A stretch of DNA of 64,000 bases from Acidimicrobiales bacterium (GCA_029247365.1 JAQWLJ010000002.1:1-64000); one strand, 5' to 3'. Numbered from the stretch's first letter, positions 53,070-61,850 are shown. Notes: generated by a model from the sequence alone, not told the origin. Numbers and translations: made by a program.

Positions 53070-54452
53070 GTGATCCGCCTCTACGACACGCTCACCGGCG
53101 ACGTCCGTGCGCTTGCGCAGCGCGACGAGGGCAAGATCTCGCTGTACGCGTGTGGGCCCACCGTCTACGACCACCCGCACCTCGGGCACGCCCGCCAGGC
53201 TATGACGTACGACTTCATGCGCCGTTACTTCGAATGGCAGGGTCTCAAGGTCCACCACGCTGCCAACGTCACCGACATCGACGACAACATCATCAACCGC
53301 GCCAACCGAGAGGGCTCGACCGAACCCGAGGTCGCAGCCGAGTGGAAAGCGGTCTACGACGAGGCGATCTTCGAAGGTCTCAACATCCTCCATCCTCACG
53401 ACCGCCCTCACGCCACCGAGTTCGTCGATGAGATGGTCGAGTTCATCCAGACCCTGGTCGACAACGGCACCGCCTACGCCAATGACTCCGGCGTGTACCT
53501 CCGGGTGCATCTCGTCGAGGGTTACGGCGACCTCGTCCACCGCTCGCTCGACGAGCTCCGAGAGGGCGCCGGCGCCCGCGTTGAAGTTGACGACAACAAG
53601 GAAGATCCGCTCGACTTCGCGCTCTGGAAGGCAGCCAAGCCCGGCGAGCCTGTCTGGCCTTCACCGTGGGGTGACGGTCGTCCGGGCTGGCACATCGAGT
53701 GCGTCGCCATGAGTCTCGGCATCCTCGGTGACGGATTCGACCTTCACGGTGGTGGAACCGATCTCGCGTTCCCGCATCACACCAACGAACGAGCCGAAGC
53801 GATCGCCGCAGGCCGCGACTTCGCTCAGCACTGGGCGCACAATGCGATGCTCAACATCGGTGGTGAGAAGATGTCGAAGTCGCTCGGGAACTACACAACG
53901 ATCGGCGCGCTCCTCGACGAACACCCCGACAACGGGCGAGCCCTCCGCCTCGCGCTGCTGCAAACGCACTACCGCAAGACGATGGAGCTCAACACGGGCG
54001 TAATGGAACAGGCCCGCGAGGGCGTCAAGCGCCTCGACGCGATGGCACGCAAGGCGACGTCGGCAGGCGTGGCGCTCAACGGCACTGAACGTGACGCCGA
54101 TGCGATCGCTGCGTTCACCGCAGCGATGGACGACGATCTCGGCACTCCCGAAGGAGTCGCGACCATGTTTGAGACGATCCGCCGGGCCAACGCCGCCCTC
54201 GACGCTGGCGACGACTCGGCCGCGATTCTTGCCGCGACCGCAACCGATCTCGCCGCCGCGATGGGCCTCGAAATCCAGGACTCCGAACCGGCCGGCGACG
54301 ACGACGCCGAGATCGGCGCCCTGGTCACGGCTCGAACCCAGGCACGAGACGACAAAGACTTCGCCGAAGCCGACCGGATCCGCGACGAACTCACGACACT
54401 GGGAGTAACCGTCGAGGACACTGCGAACGGCCCGATCTGGCATCGTTCGTAA
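53070..54452 (+). CDS. cysS: cysteinyl-tRNA synthetase
   Basis: 460 residues from GTG, with an AGAGAG site upstream. C-G-P-T-V-Y-D, the signature H-L-G-H, N-V-T-D-I-D-D, W-H-I-E-C with the zinc Cys, F-P-H-H-T-N-E with zinc His and Glu, and K-M-S-K-S-L-G-N are all present. The C-terminal DALR-like and anticodon regions are retained, unlike the gene before it. It charges tRNA-Cys. Its TAA is directly followed by the GTG of a serine hydrolase gene. Confidence 0.95.
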   Translation: MIRLYDTLTGDVRALAQRDEGKISLYACGPTVYDHPHLGHARQAMTYDFMRRYFEWQGLKVHHAANVTDIDDNIINRANREGSTEPEVAAEWKAVYDEAIFEGLNILHPHDRPHATEFVDEMVEFIQTLVDNGTAYANDSGVYLRVHLVEGYGDLVHRSLDELREGAGARVEVDDNKEDPLDFALWKAAKPGEPVWPSPWGDGRPGWHIECVAMSLGILGDGFDLHGGGTDLAFPHHTNERAEAIAAGRDFAQHWAHNAMLNIGGEKMSKSLGNYTTIGALLDEHPDNGRALRLALLQTHYRKTMELNTGVMEQAREGVKRLDAMARKATSAGVALNGTERDADAIAAFTAAMDDDLGTPEGVATMFETIRRANAALDAGDDSAAILAATATDLAAAMGLEIQDSEPAGDDDAEIGALVTARTQARDDKDFAEADRIRDELTTLGVTVEDTANGPIWHRS

Positions 54453-55541
54453 GTGACGATCCTCGAACCCGTCCCGCTCGATCAGCTTCCGGTTCTCCCC
54501 TCCCAGCCTGCAGGGGTGCCATGGCCTACCAAGGACTGGCCCACCGGCTCACTCCCCGACCACGTCAACCCAGCCGAACTGGAAAGGCTTATCGAGCGGG
54601 CCTTCGGGCCGGAGCCCGACCCTGGTTTCGGCGAATCGCACGCGCTCGTCATCGTCCACGAAGGTCGTGTCGTCGCCGAGCGCTACGGCACCGACATCGA
54701 GCCCGACACGCCGCTGCTGTCGTGGTCAATGGCCAAGAGCGTCACCCACTCGCTCGTCGGCATCCTCGCCGACGAGGGTCGGCTCGACCCTGAGGCACTC
54801 GCCCCCATCGACGCATGGCGCGGCGCAGACGATCCGCGCAACCGCATCACCCTTGCGCACCTACTTCGCATGACCGACGGGCTCGAGTTCAACGAGGACT
54901 ACGCGCTTCCTTCCGACGATGGCGCCAGCTCGGGCGACGTTCGATGGAGCCACTGCATCGACATGCTGTTTGGTGCCGGGAAGGACGATGTCGCCGGATA
55001 CACCATCGATCGGCCTTCGCGTCACGAGCCTGGCTCCGTCTTCAACTACTCATCGGGCACATCCAACGTCATCGCACGAATCATCAGCGACGAGCTCGGA
55101 GGCGGCCCCGACGGGCTGCGGTCGTTCATGAACGAACGGCTCTTTCATCCGATCGGGGTCAGAACCGCTAATCCAACCTTCGACCTAGCCGGCAACTTCG
55201 TCGGCTCGTCGTACCTCCACATGACCGCACGCGACTGGGCTCGCTACGGCCTCCTCAACCTTCGCGGTGGGGAATGGGACGGCGAGCAGATCTTGCCCCG
55301 CGCGTGGGTCGAGAGCTGCCGACGAGCCTGGGCTGCCGACGCAGAAGGCAACCACTTCGGCACCCACTGGTGGGTTGGCGACGACAGCCGGGGCTCGTTC
55401 TGGTGCAGCGGCTTTGAGATCCAGCGGGTCATCTGCGTGCCGACTACTGACGTCGTTGTTGTTCGGCTCGGCAGGACCCCACAAGAGGACTACGACACAC
55501 CCAAGCGCTGGCTCGACATGATCATCGCCCTCTTCGACTGA
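54453..55541 (+). CDS. serine hydrolase, beta-lactamase/class C family
   Basis: 362 residues. Ser92-x-x-Lys95 (S-M-A-K) is the nucleophile motif and F-N-Y-S-S-G near residue 193 the second tyrosine motif, as in 6-aminohexanoate-dimer hydrolase and EstB-type esterases. A late W-C-S-G-F replaces the K-T-G box. No signal peptide, so cytoplasmic. Starts directly after the cysS stop, so it is likely cotranscribed. Acts on an ester, amide or short peptide; the substrate is not evident. Confidence 0.85.
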   Translation: MTILEPVPLDQLPVLPSQPAGVPWPTKDWPTGSLPDHVNPAELERLIERAFGPEPDPGFGESHALVIVHEGRVVAERYGTDIEPDTPLLSWSMAKSVTHSLVGILADEGRLDPEALAPIDAWRGADDPRNRITLAHLLRMTDGLEFNEDYALPSDDGASSGDVRWSHCIDMLFGAGKDDVAGYTIDRPSRHEPGSVFNYSSGTSNVIARIISDELGGGPDGLRSFMNERLFHPIGVRTANPTFDLAGNFVGSSYLHMTARDWARYGLLNLRGGEWDGEQILPRAWVESCRRAWAADAEGNHFGTHWWVGDDSRGSFWCSGFEIQRVICVPTTDVVVVRLGRTPQEDYDTPKRWLDMIIALFD

Positions 55542-55574
55542 TCGCGTTCCCCGTCACAACGGTCTCCGACTGCA

Positions 55575-57143
55575 CTACCCATCGGCACGATCTCCGACCG
55601 CGTAAACAAAGCCGGAGCGGGTACCGACGATGACCTTCCCGTTCCACAACGCCGGGGTCGACTCGATACAGCCACCGAGCCTGATCTCCCAGAGCTTGGA
55701 GGGCTTGACCGTGGTGTCAGACACATCAAAGGCGTGCAACGTGCCACCGCAGTCGCCCTGGATCCACACATCGTCGACGATCACCGGAGATGCCCACGTC
55801 GGCCCGGGTAAACCGACTCGCCACCGCTCCTCGCCGGTAAACCGATCAAGGCCGAGTACGTCGCCACTGTCGGTCGGCACGATAAGCAGGTCGGCGTGCA
55901 GGCCAGGCGTGGCCCAAATACCCGAATCGAGCCTCGGTCGCTGGTCGACACCCCACACGAGCGCCTCGTCGGGCGGCTTCGTCGGGTCAAGCTTGATGAT
56001 TTGGCCGACCTCCCGGCTGCGAGCAGTGCCCCGCTCGTACTCGACGCCGGCGTAGAGCATCCCCTCGTCGTCGATCACCAACGTGGCGTCGACGTCGTCG
56101 CCGGCCCAGTACCGAAAGACCTGGAAGACATCGAGGCCGTGCTCAAGTCCGGCAAGGTCCCAGCCCTGGATTAGCCCGCCACTATTTGCGAAGTACACGA
56201 CGTTGCCCGACATCGCGACGGAGCTCTCGATGGACACATTGTTCCCGACTGCCCGGGTCAGTTCCTCGTCCCAGCCAGGACGGTTGAACACGAGTTCGGG
56301 CTCGACCGTGACCATGCCGTTCTCGTCGTAGCCCCGGTTGAGCTTCACGACATGGAACTGACTGTTCTCACCGCCTACCAATAGGTGATCGCGCAAGATC
56401 AGCCCTGCGCCATCCCAGTCGTTGTTCCACTTTGTGGGTGACACGTCGAAGGCGTTGAGCGCCCAGAGCTCGCGAGGTTCGGCACCGTCGAACGCGATGA
56501 CTCGATAGTTATTGTCGCGGCTCCCGGTGTACAGCAGCGGGTAGCCGTCAGGGTCGATCGTGACCGACCCTTTGATGATGTCGCCGGTCGGGAACGACGG
56601 CAGCTTCGCCTCGCCGGTGTCGAAGTCGAGGAAGTGCACATGGCGGTCGTACGCCCCGAACGCGACCCAGGTCTCACCACTACGTTCGAAGACGGCCGGC
56701 TGGCCGGTCCACCCCGAGCCACACCAGGTGATTGCCTCGCCCCCAACCGACGACGTCGCACACATTGCGCGATCGGGGTACGACCACACCACCTCGGGAT
56801 CGCTTGGCACCGGACCCCGCCCGTAGTAGGTGCGGGTCGGGTTGCCGCGAAAAGTCAGCAACCCGTCGACGCTGTCTCCGTACGGCTCACCTACCGAGGC
56901 TGGGTCGACCCAGCCTCGGTAGGGCGGCTCGGTAGTGGTTGTTGTCGACGTCGAGGTGGTGGTCGTTGTCGATGTTGTGGTGGTGGAGGACACAACCGGC
57001 GCATCAGCCTGCTCGGCCGGATCGAGCTCGCCGGCCGGGTTTGGCCAGACGATCAACGCCAACAACAACACGACCATGAGCGACAGCCCTGGGATCGCAA
57101 GACGGGCGATTCGGGCAGAGCCCGATAGGGCGCCAGGTGTCAC
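55575..57143 (-). CDS. membrane-anchored PQQ-like beta-propeller protein
   Basis: 522 residues from GTG. One transmembrane segment (about 14-34) is followed by a Thr/Ser-rich linker (about 52-72), then repeated propeller blades with G-x-x-x-A-x-D-x-x-T-G-type turns, such as L-D-F-D-T-G-E-A and L-G-L-D-R-F-T-G-E-E-R-W-R-V. This is a BamB/quinoprotein-like fold without visible PQQ ligands. It would sit outside the membrane on a tether. A 34-base perfect palindrome lies in the DNA where linker meets propeller. Confidence 0.8.
   Translation of the reverse strand: MTPGALSGSARIARLAIPGLSLMVVLLLALIVWPNPAGELDPAEQADAPVVSSTTTTSTTTTTSTSTTTTTEPPYRGWVDPASVGEPYGDSVDGLLTFRGNPTRTYYGRGPVPSDPEVVWSYPDRAMCATSSVGGEAITWCGSGWTGQPAVFERSGETWVAFGAYDRHVHFLDFDTGEAKLPSFPTGDIIKGSVTIDPDGYPLLYTGSRDNNYRVIAFDGAEPRELWALNAFDVSPTKWNNDWDGAGLILRDHLLVGGENSQFHVVKLNRGYDENGMVTVEPELVFNRPGWDEELTRAVGNNVSIESSVAMSGNVVYFANSGGLIQGWDLAGLEHGLDVFQVFRYWAGDDVDATLVIDDEGMLYAGVEYERGTARSREVGQIIKLDPTKPPDEALVWGVDQRPRLDSGIWATPGLHADLLIVPTDSGDVLGLDRFTGEERWRVGLPGPTWASPVIVDDVWIQGDCGGTLHAFDVSDTTVKPSKLWEIRLGGCIESTPALWNGKVIVGTRSGFVYAVGDRADG
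56890..56923. repeat. 34-base perfect palindrome inside a CDS
   Basis: Arm CCTACCGAGGCTGGGTC followed at once by its exact reverse complement, with no spacer. It encodes the stretch Y-R-G-W-V-D-P-A-S-V at the end of the Thr-rich linker. In mRNA it could form a 17-bp hairpin. Confidence 0.95.
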
Positions 57144-57958
57144 ACCGAGAGGCGTAGCTGACCGACCGTAGGCTCGTCGCTATGGAGACCCGAGAGACCT
57201 GCACCAACGGTCAACTCTTCTGGCGGGGCATCACCCGAGCGTGTGGCGTGTGCGGCGAACGCGGGCTCACCCGTCGATTGGTCGCCCTCAGCGAGACATG
57301 CCCCCGGTGTGGCTTCCGATTCGAACGCTACCCGGGCCACTTCCTCGGCGCGGTCACGATGAGCACGATCGTGACATTCGGCCTGATCCTGATCAGCGTG
57401 CTGGTCGGCGTGTGGGTCCTGTGGCCCGACGTCGATGCGCTGCGGCTCTCGATCGTTCCCCTGGCGATCGCGGTAATCGTTCCCGCTGCGTTGCACCCCA
57501 CCTGTAAGACCCTGTGGGTCGCCATCGACCTCATGATGCGACCGCTCACCCCCGGTGAAGCTGTCGCGGATCTCGTCACCGAGGAAGGCGCGCCGCAGGA
57601 GGGGTGAGCGGACCGACGCCACAGCGTCGGGTACGTCACGACCACGCAACGGGCTCCACTGCATCTGGCCCGGCCCCGCAACCTCGGTGCGCGAGCGGTC
57701 AGGATTCGTCGACGAGCCGGGCGCACCGTGGGTGCGAGGCCTCGTCAGCGCGGTGCCACCCGCTGCGGCCCGCAGATCGGTGAGCGTCCATCCCTTGGGT
57801 ACCGAGGCCCGCTCAAGATGCACGGCACACAGCGCAGTTCCGTAACGATCGCCAGTCGGATCGCCCAGCGGAAGCAGCTCCACGCAACACTCACCGTTAT
57901 GAGACAACAGGATGCCCGCCTGCTCTCGACCACATGCCGGACGCTGACACGACGCCAT
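57140..57958 (-). CDS. DUF3499-type protein with long antisense C-terminal frame
   Basis: The first ~120 residues look real: C-Q-R-P-A-C-G-R at the start, L-C-A-V-H-L-E-R and P-K-G-W-T-L-T-D-L-R, the usual DUF3499 zinc-ribbon pattern of actinomycetes, ending near S-P-L-L-R-R-A-F. The frame then stays open without a stop to 57140, lying wholly antisense to the DUF983 gene. Either the protein is 272 residues with an unusual tail or the true end is hidden by a sequence change. The N-terminal part from the ATG at 57958 is the confident portion. Confidence 0.6.
   Translation of the reverse strand: MASCQRPACGREQAGILLSHNGECCVELLPLGDPTGDRYGTALCAVHLERASVPKGWTLTDLRAAAGGTALTRPRTHGAPGSSTNPDRSRTEVAGPGQMQWSPLRGRDVPDAVASVRSPLLRRAFLGDEIRDSFTGGERSHHEVDGDPQGLTGGVQRSGNDYRDRQGNDREPQRIDVGPQDPHADQHADQDQAECHDRAHRDRAEEVARVAFESEATPGACLAEGDQSTGEPAFAAHATRSGDAPPEELTVGAGLSGLHSDEPTVGQLRLSV
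57182..57607 (+). CDS. DUF983 family membrane protein
   Basis: 141 residues. A zinc-ribbon-like C-G-V-C near residue 21 and C-P-R-C near 40 precede two transmembrane segments (about 55-80 and 90-105). This is the DUF983 layout, sometimes linked to cytochrome oxidase neighbourhoods, though none is here. Divergent from the beta-propeller gene. The opposite strand carries an open frame from the DUF3499 gene over its full length. Confidence 0.85.
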   Translation: METRETCTNGQLFWRGITRACGVCGERGLTRRLVALSETCPRCGFRFERYPGHFLGAVTMSTIVTFGLILISVLVGVWVLWPDVDALRLSIVPLAIAVIVPAALHPTCKTLWVAIDLMMRPLTPGEAVADLVTEEGAPQEG

Positions 57959-58060
57959 GGTCGGAACGTACCGAAGGGGTCTGATCCCCTCTGGGATCCT
58001 CATCACATCTGTGGATAACCGCTACCGACTGCTCAGAACGGGGCGGGTTACCCTCCACTC

Positions 58061-58741
58061 ATGATCATCGGGTTCGACGCCGACGACACGCTGTGGCACA
58101 ACGAGGACGGGTTCCAGGCCAGCCACCGCGAGTTCGAATCCCTCCTTGCACAGTGGGCTGACGCCACCACGATCGAAGACCAACTATTCGTCATCGAGCA
58201 GCGCAACATGCCTCGCTACGGCTACGGCGTGAAGGCGTTCACCCTGTCGATGATCGAAACGGCCATCACCGTGTCCGAGGGCGAGGCCAGCGCAGCACTC
58301 ATCGCCGAGATCCTCGACCTTGGTCACGCACTTCTCGACCGGCCCGTCAAACTGATCGACGGCGTCGTTGAGGTGCTCGATGAGCTCGCCGACCTCACCT
58401 TGATGCTCATCACCAAGGGCGATCTCTATCACCAGCTCTCCCGCATCGACTCGAGCGGGCTGCAGGAACGGTTCTGGCAGACCGAGGTCGTCGCCCACAA
58501 GGACGTGCCGACCTATGAGCGAGTGCTCGCCCTCCATGGCGTGGACCCAGCACAGTTTGTCATGGTCGGAAACTCGTTACCCTCCGACGTTCTCCCGGTA
58601 ATCGAGCTCGGCGGACGAGGTGTGCACGTGCCCTATTACGTGACGTGGGGCCACGAACACCACGACGGCGACCACGAAGCTCCAGTAATCGAGTCGCTGA
58701 CCGACCTCCCAGCGCTCCTGTCGGCGTGGGGGATTCGCTGA
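58061..58741 (+). CDS. HAD family hydrolase
   Basis: 226 residues. The nucleophile Asp6 and acid-base Asp8 lie in F-D-A-D-D-T-L-W. L-I-T-K-G-D is motif II, K-D-V-P-T-Y motif III and V-G-N-S-L-P-S-D motif IV. A helical cap sits between motifs I and II. Phosphatase or dehalogenase-type chemistry is possible; the substrate is unknown. Close end-to-end with the methyltransferase gene (3-base gap). Confidence 0.88.
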   Translation: MIIGFDADDTLWHNEDGFQASHREFESLLAQWADATTIEDQLFVIEQRNMPRYGYGVKAFTLSMIETAITVSEGEASAALIAEILDLGHALLDRPVKLIDGVVEVLDELADLTLMLITKGDLYHQLSRIDSSGLQERFWQTEVVAHKDVPTYERVLALHGVDPAQFVMVGNSLPSDVLPVIELGGRGVHVPYYVTWGHEHHDGDHEAPVIESLTDLPALLSAWGIR

Positions 58742-58744
58742 CGC

Positions 58745-59593
58745 TCAGCGCGTCGCGATGATCTGCACCGGGGCGAGGATGCCACTGCGGAGCGCAGCGC
58801 GCAGGTTCTCGAACATGGTGAGAAAGTTTGGACCCATCACGGTGGCGAGGGACAAAGCAGCTGTGCCCTGCTCGTCTCCGGCTGCGGCTGCCCCGACCCG
58901 GCTCACGAATTGAACAACCGCACGAGGTGGGCCCTGTTCGCTACCCACCGCAGGTGCATCCAACGCCATCTGGGTCCGATCCTCAGGCTCGGTGACCGCG
59001 AACCCGGCGGCCTCGAGCGCGGCGACATACGCGTCGGGCGTCTCGACGTGGACATGCTCAGCCGCGCTGGCGAACGGCTGGGGAAGGTCGAAGACCCCTT
59101 CCCCAACACGCATGATGTCGTAGATCGCAAAGCGCCCACCCGCTGGAAGGAGTCCGGCCACCCCAGCAAAGAGTGCGTGTTTGTCGGCGACGTTCATCCC
59201 GACGTGCATCAACATGGCTGCGGTGACAGTGGAATCTGGAGCGAGTTGGTTGGCATTGCCGACCACGAACGCCGTTCGACCAGCGAGCCCAACGCGGGCC
59301 GATAACACGGTGGCCGCGTCGACGAACGATGGCGTGAGGTCAACCCCGGTAACCCGGCAGCCGGTGAGCGAGGCGAGCCGGCGGGCTGGGCCGCCGATCC
59401 CGCAGCCAATGTCGAGGAGGTGATCGTCGGCGCTGAGGCCGAGGTCAGCGGCGAGGGCAGCCGTCGCGGTCGCACCCCCGAGGTGAAACTCGTCGGCCGG
59501 CGCGAGGTCATCGATCCCGATATCGGCGTCGCCGTACGCCGAAAGGATGGCGTCCGCCAGATCAGGTACGCGCGTGTAGTGGTCACTGAGCAC
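58745..59593 (-). CDS. SAM-dependent methyltransferase
   Basis: 282 residues from GTG. L-D-I-G-C-G-I-G-G-P-A-R near residue 60 is motif I, V-T-G-V-D-L-T motif II. D-E-F-H-L-G-G before it resembles the sarcosine/dimethylglycine N-methyltransferase branch. The C-terminal domain is less conserved. Small-molecule N-methylation is plausible but unproved. Divergent from the small zincin gene by 42 bases. Confidence 0.83.
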   Translation of the reverse strand: MLSDHYTRVPDLADAILSAYGDADIGIDDLAPADEFHLGGATATAALAADLGLSADDHLLDIGCGIGGPARRLASLTGCRVTGVDLTPSFVDAATVLSARVGLAGRTAFVVGNANQLAPDSTVTAAMLMHVGMNVADKHALFAGVAGLLPAGGRFAIYDIMRVGEGVFDLPQPFASAAEHVHVETPDAYVAALEAAGFAVTEPEDRTQMALDAPAVGSEQGPPRAVVQFVSRVGAAAAGDEQGTAALSLATVMGPNFLTMFENLRAALRSGILAPVQIIATR

Positions 59594-59635
59594 CTAGCGG
59601 CTCCTCCATTCGAGCACTGCCCTAACGTAACAGTT

Positions 59636-60025
59636 GTGCGTCACTTGGAAGGTCCTGAGCTCACGTCGTATGACGTGATCGATGCCGATCTCGCGAAGCG
59701 GGTCCGCGTCGTCACCGTCCCCGTGTTGCCACGCGGCGCCTCCGGCATGACAATCGGACGCTGGATCTTCCTCAAGAACGACCGCGACCGCGTCGGTGAT
59801 CGCGAACTGATGGCGCACGAGCTTGTCCATGTGCGCCAATACGCCGAGCTCGGCTATCTCCGATTCTCGGTGCGCTATCTCCGCCACTACGCCCTCGGCT
59901 TCCTCCGTCACCGCCATCACCGGAAGGCGTATCTATCGATCCCGGCTGAGGTCGAAGCACGGGCCGACGCCAGTGCCTGGCGGGATCGTCACGCCCGGCG
60001 CGGCGCTCCACAAACGATCGAGTGA
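59636..60025 (+). CDS. small zinc metalloprotease-like (HExxH) protein
   Basis: 129 residues from GTG. H-E-L-V-H at 61-65 is the zincin motif; E-V-E-A-R-A-D near residue 111 could supply the third ligand. This resembles DUF4157-type or similar domains. No signal peptide or membrane segment. Length is near that of stand-alone HExxH domains. A frame upstream to 59420 is antisense to the methyltransferase and not credible. Confidence 0.72.
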   Translation: MRHLEGPELTSYDVIDADLAKRVRVVTVPVLPRGASGMTIGRWIFLKNDRDRVGDRELMAHELVHVRQYAELGYLRFSVRYLRHYALGFLRHRHHRKAYLSIPAEVEARADASAWRDRHARRGAPQTIE

Positions 60026-60047
60026 CACGTGCCCGTTGATCTAGGAT

Positions 60048-60063
60048 GTGAACGACTGTTCAC
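60048..60063. promoter_or_regulatory. TetR-type operator-like dyad before an MFS remnant
   Basis: GTGAAC-GACT-GTTCAC, perfect 6-base arms. This resembles operators that control MFS drug-efflux genes. No TetR gene is adjacent now, suggesting the regulator was lost with most of the transporter. Confidence 0.5.
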
Positions 60064-60431
60064 GTACCCGCCTTCGGGTGGGTCCTGCTACCCCACCCAC
60101 CGATCGGGTCTTCTCGGCCCGGATGGTGCAAGCAGTAGCGCTGACCGAAGCGATCGGTGAGCGGGATGTCAGCATCGGCATGATGAACATGACTGGTCAA
60201 CTGGGCGCGGCCGCTGGCATCACCGTCCTCGGTTCGATGGTGATGTCGGTCTTACGCGCGAGCGTCTACTTCGGCACGCTGTCGACCGGCGCGATCCTTG
60301 CGCTGATCGCCGTCGCAATGGGCAGTGCGATCCGCTTTACCGGTCCAGCCCAGACGCGACCAACCCCGGCCTCGCCCACCGCGCTCTGCAGCGCAGTCGT
60401 GGATCCAGACCGGGGTCGCCGTCGGAGCTAG
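60048..60431 (+). pseudogene. C-terminal remnant of an MFS (DHA2/EmrB-type) transporter
   Basis: From about residue 26 the frame reads like the last part of an EmrB/QacA-type transporter: M-V-Q-A-V-A-L-T-E-A-I-G-E-R-D-V-S-I-G-M-M-N, then Q-L-G-A-A-A-G-I-T-V-L-G-S. Only one or two membrane segments remain of the usual fourteen. An operator-like dyad sits directly before it, as if an internal deletion joined promoter to 3' end. Translation could begin at the ATG at 60123, but a functional transporter is impossible. Confidence 0.65.
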
Positions 60432-60435
60432 GCGG

Positions 60436-61293
60436 TCAGGTCTCGTAGGTGTAGAAGCCTTGGCCAGTCTTACGGCCAAGCTGGCCAGCGGCGACCATGC
60501 GGCGTAGGAGCGGCGGTGGAGCGTAGAAGGCCTCGTTGTATTCGTCGTGGAGCGACTCAGCGGTCCAGAGCATGACATCGAGACCGATCATGTCGCTCAA
60601 CTCCAGCGGACCCATCGGGTGACCGGTGCCAAGCTTCATCGCCTCGTCGATGTCGGCCGCCGAGGCATGGCCGTTCTCGAACATGCGCATCGCCTGACAC
60701 AGGTAGGGGACAAGCAACATGTTGACCACGAAGCCGGCCCGGTCCTTGCAGTGCACGACCCGTTTGCCGAGAACATCGGTGGCGAACGCATCGGCGGTGG
60801 CCTTCGTGTCGTCGGAGGTGCGTTGCGTCGAGATGACCTCGACCAGCTTCATTACCGTCGCCGGGTTGAAGAAGTGCATGCCGACGACCTTGTCGGCACG
60901 CCCGGTGACCATCGCGACCTCAATGATCGGGTACGACGACGTGTTAGTGGCGATGACAGCGTCAGCGCCGAGGATGCCGTCGAGCTCGGTGAAAATTTCC
61001 TTCTTGAGCTCAAGGTTCTCGGGCGCTGCCTCGATCACGAGATCACAGGGGGCAAGATCGGCCATCTCGGTGGTCCACGTGATGTTGGCCACCGCAGCAT
61101 CGCGGGCGGCTTCGTCGAGCTTGCCGCGTGCGACGGCCTTCGCCATCGAGCCTTCGACCTTACCCTGTCCGGCTTCGACGGCCCCAACGTTGATATCGCG
61201 TGCGATCACCATGACGCCGGCCTTCGCCGCTACTTCGATGATGCCCGACCCCATCGCGCCGGTTCCGATCACGCCGAGCGTGTGAATCGCCAC
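60436..61293 (-). CDS. 3-hydroxybutyryl-CoA dehydrogenase family protein
   Basis: 285 residues from GTG. N-terminal Rossmann G-V-I-G-T-G-A-M-G-S-G-I, N-T-S-S-Y near residue 116, and H-F-F-N-P with the catalytic His near 140. Family marks D-R-A-G-F-V-V-N and G-H-P-M-G-P-L-E-L-S-D follow. It oxidises (S)-3-hydroxyacyl-CoA with NAD. The cyclophilin gene ends 2 bases before it and may be cotranscribed. Confidence 0.92.
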   Translation of the reverse strand: MAIHTLGVIGTGAMGSGIIEVAAKAGVMVIARDINVGAVEAGQGKVEGSMAKAVARGKLDEAARDAAVANITWTTEMADLAPCDLVIEAAPENLELKKEIFTELDGILGADAVIATNTSSYPIIEVAMVTGRADKVVGMHFFNPATVMKLVEVISTQRTSDDTKATADAFATDVLGKRVVHCKDRAGFVVNMLLVPYLCQAMRMFENGHASAADIDEAMKLGTGHPMGPLELSDMIGLDVMLWTAESLHDEYNEAFYAPPPLLRRMVAAGQLGRKTGQGFYTYET

Positions 61294-61295
61294 GA

Positions 61296-61850
61296 TCAGC
61301 TCTCCTCGATGGTGACCGACTCGATGACGACGTCGGTGTGGGGACGATCCATACGGTCGGTGTCAACCTGCTGCATCTCGTCGATGATCTCGAGCCCGCT
61401 CACGACCTTGCCAAACAGCGAGTACTGCGGCGGAAGGCCCATACCGCTGGCGCCCGACACGATAAAGAACTGGCTGCCGTTGGTGTTGGGACCGGCGTTG
61501 GCCATCGCCAGCGAGCCGATCTCATAGCGGCCGGGGGCCGGGAGTTCGTCTTCGAAGCGGTAGCCGGGCCCACCGCGACCGGTGCCGGTCGGGTCGCCTC
61601 CCTGGCACATGAAGCCGTTAATGATGCGGTGGAAAATAATGCCGTCGTAGTAGTGGTACCGAGCGAGCGTGACGAAGTTGTTGACCGTCTTTGGCGCCTG
61701 GGCGGCGTTGAGGTGAATCACCAGCGTGCCAAGGCTGGTGACCATCGTTGCGGTGTAGTTCTTCTCGGGGTCGATGCACATCGGGGGTGCTTCATCGAAC
61801 TCCTGCTGCTTCGGGCTGGAACCGTCGGCGTTGGGACACAGGGTCGCCAT
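61296..61850 (-). CDS. peptidyl-prolyl cis-trans isomerase, cyclophilin type
   Basis: 184 residues. I-I-F-H-R-I-I-N-G-F-M-C-Q-G-G-D holds the catalytic Arg region; M-A-N-A-G-P-N-T-N-G-S-Q-F-F-I and L-F-G-K-V-V-S-G complete the signature. A ~55-residue N-terminal stretch precedes the fold, with no signal peptide or membrane anchor. Start at the ATG at 61850; upstream residues are not conserved-looking. It speeds proline isomerisation in the cytoplasm. Confidence 0.92.
   Translation of the reverse strand: MATLCPNADGSSPKQQEFDEAPPMCIDPEKNYTATMVTSLGTLVIHLNAAQAPKTVNNFVTLARYHYYDGIIFHRIINGFMCQGGDPTGTGRGGPGYRFEDELPAPGRYEIGSLAMANAGPNTNGSQFFIVSGASGMGLPPQYSLFGKVVSGLEIIDEMQQVDTDRMDRPHTDVVIESVTIEES

Noticed and set aside
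56930-56995. Low-complexity GTT/GTC/GTG stretch resembling a simple repeat
   Set aside because: It is the reverse of codons for the Thr/Ser-rich linker of the beta-propeller protein, explained by coding.
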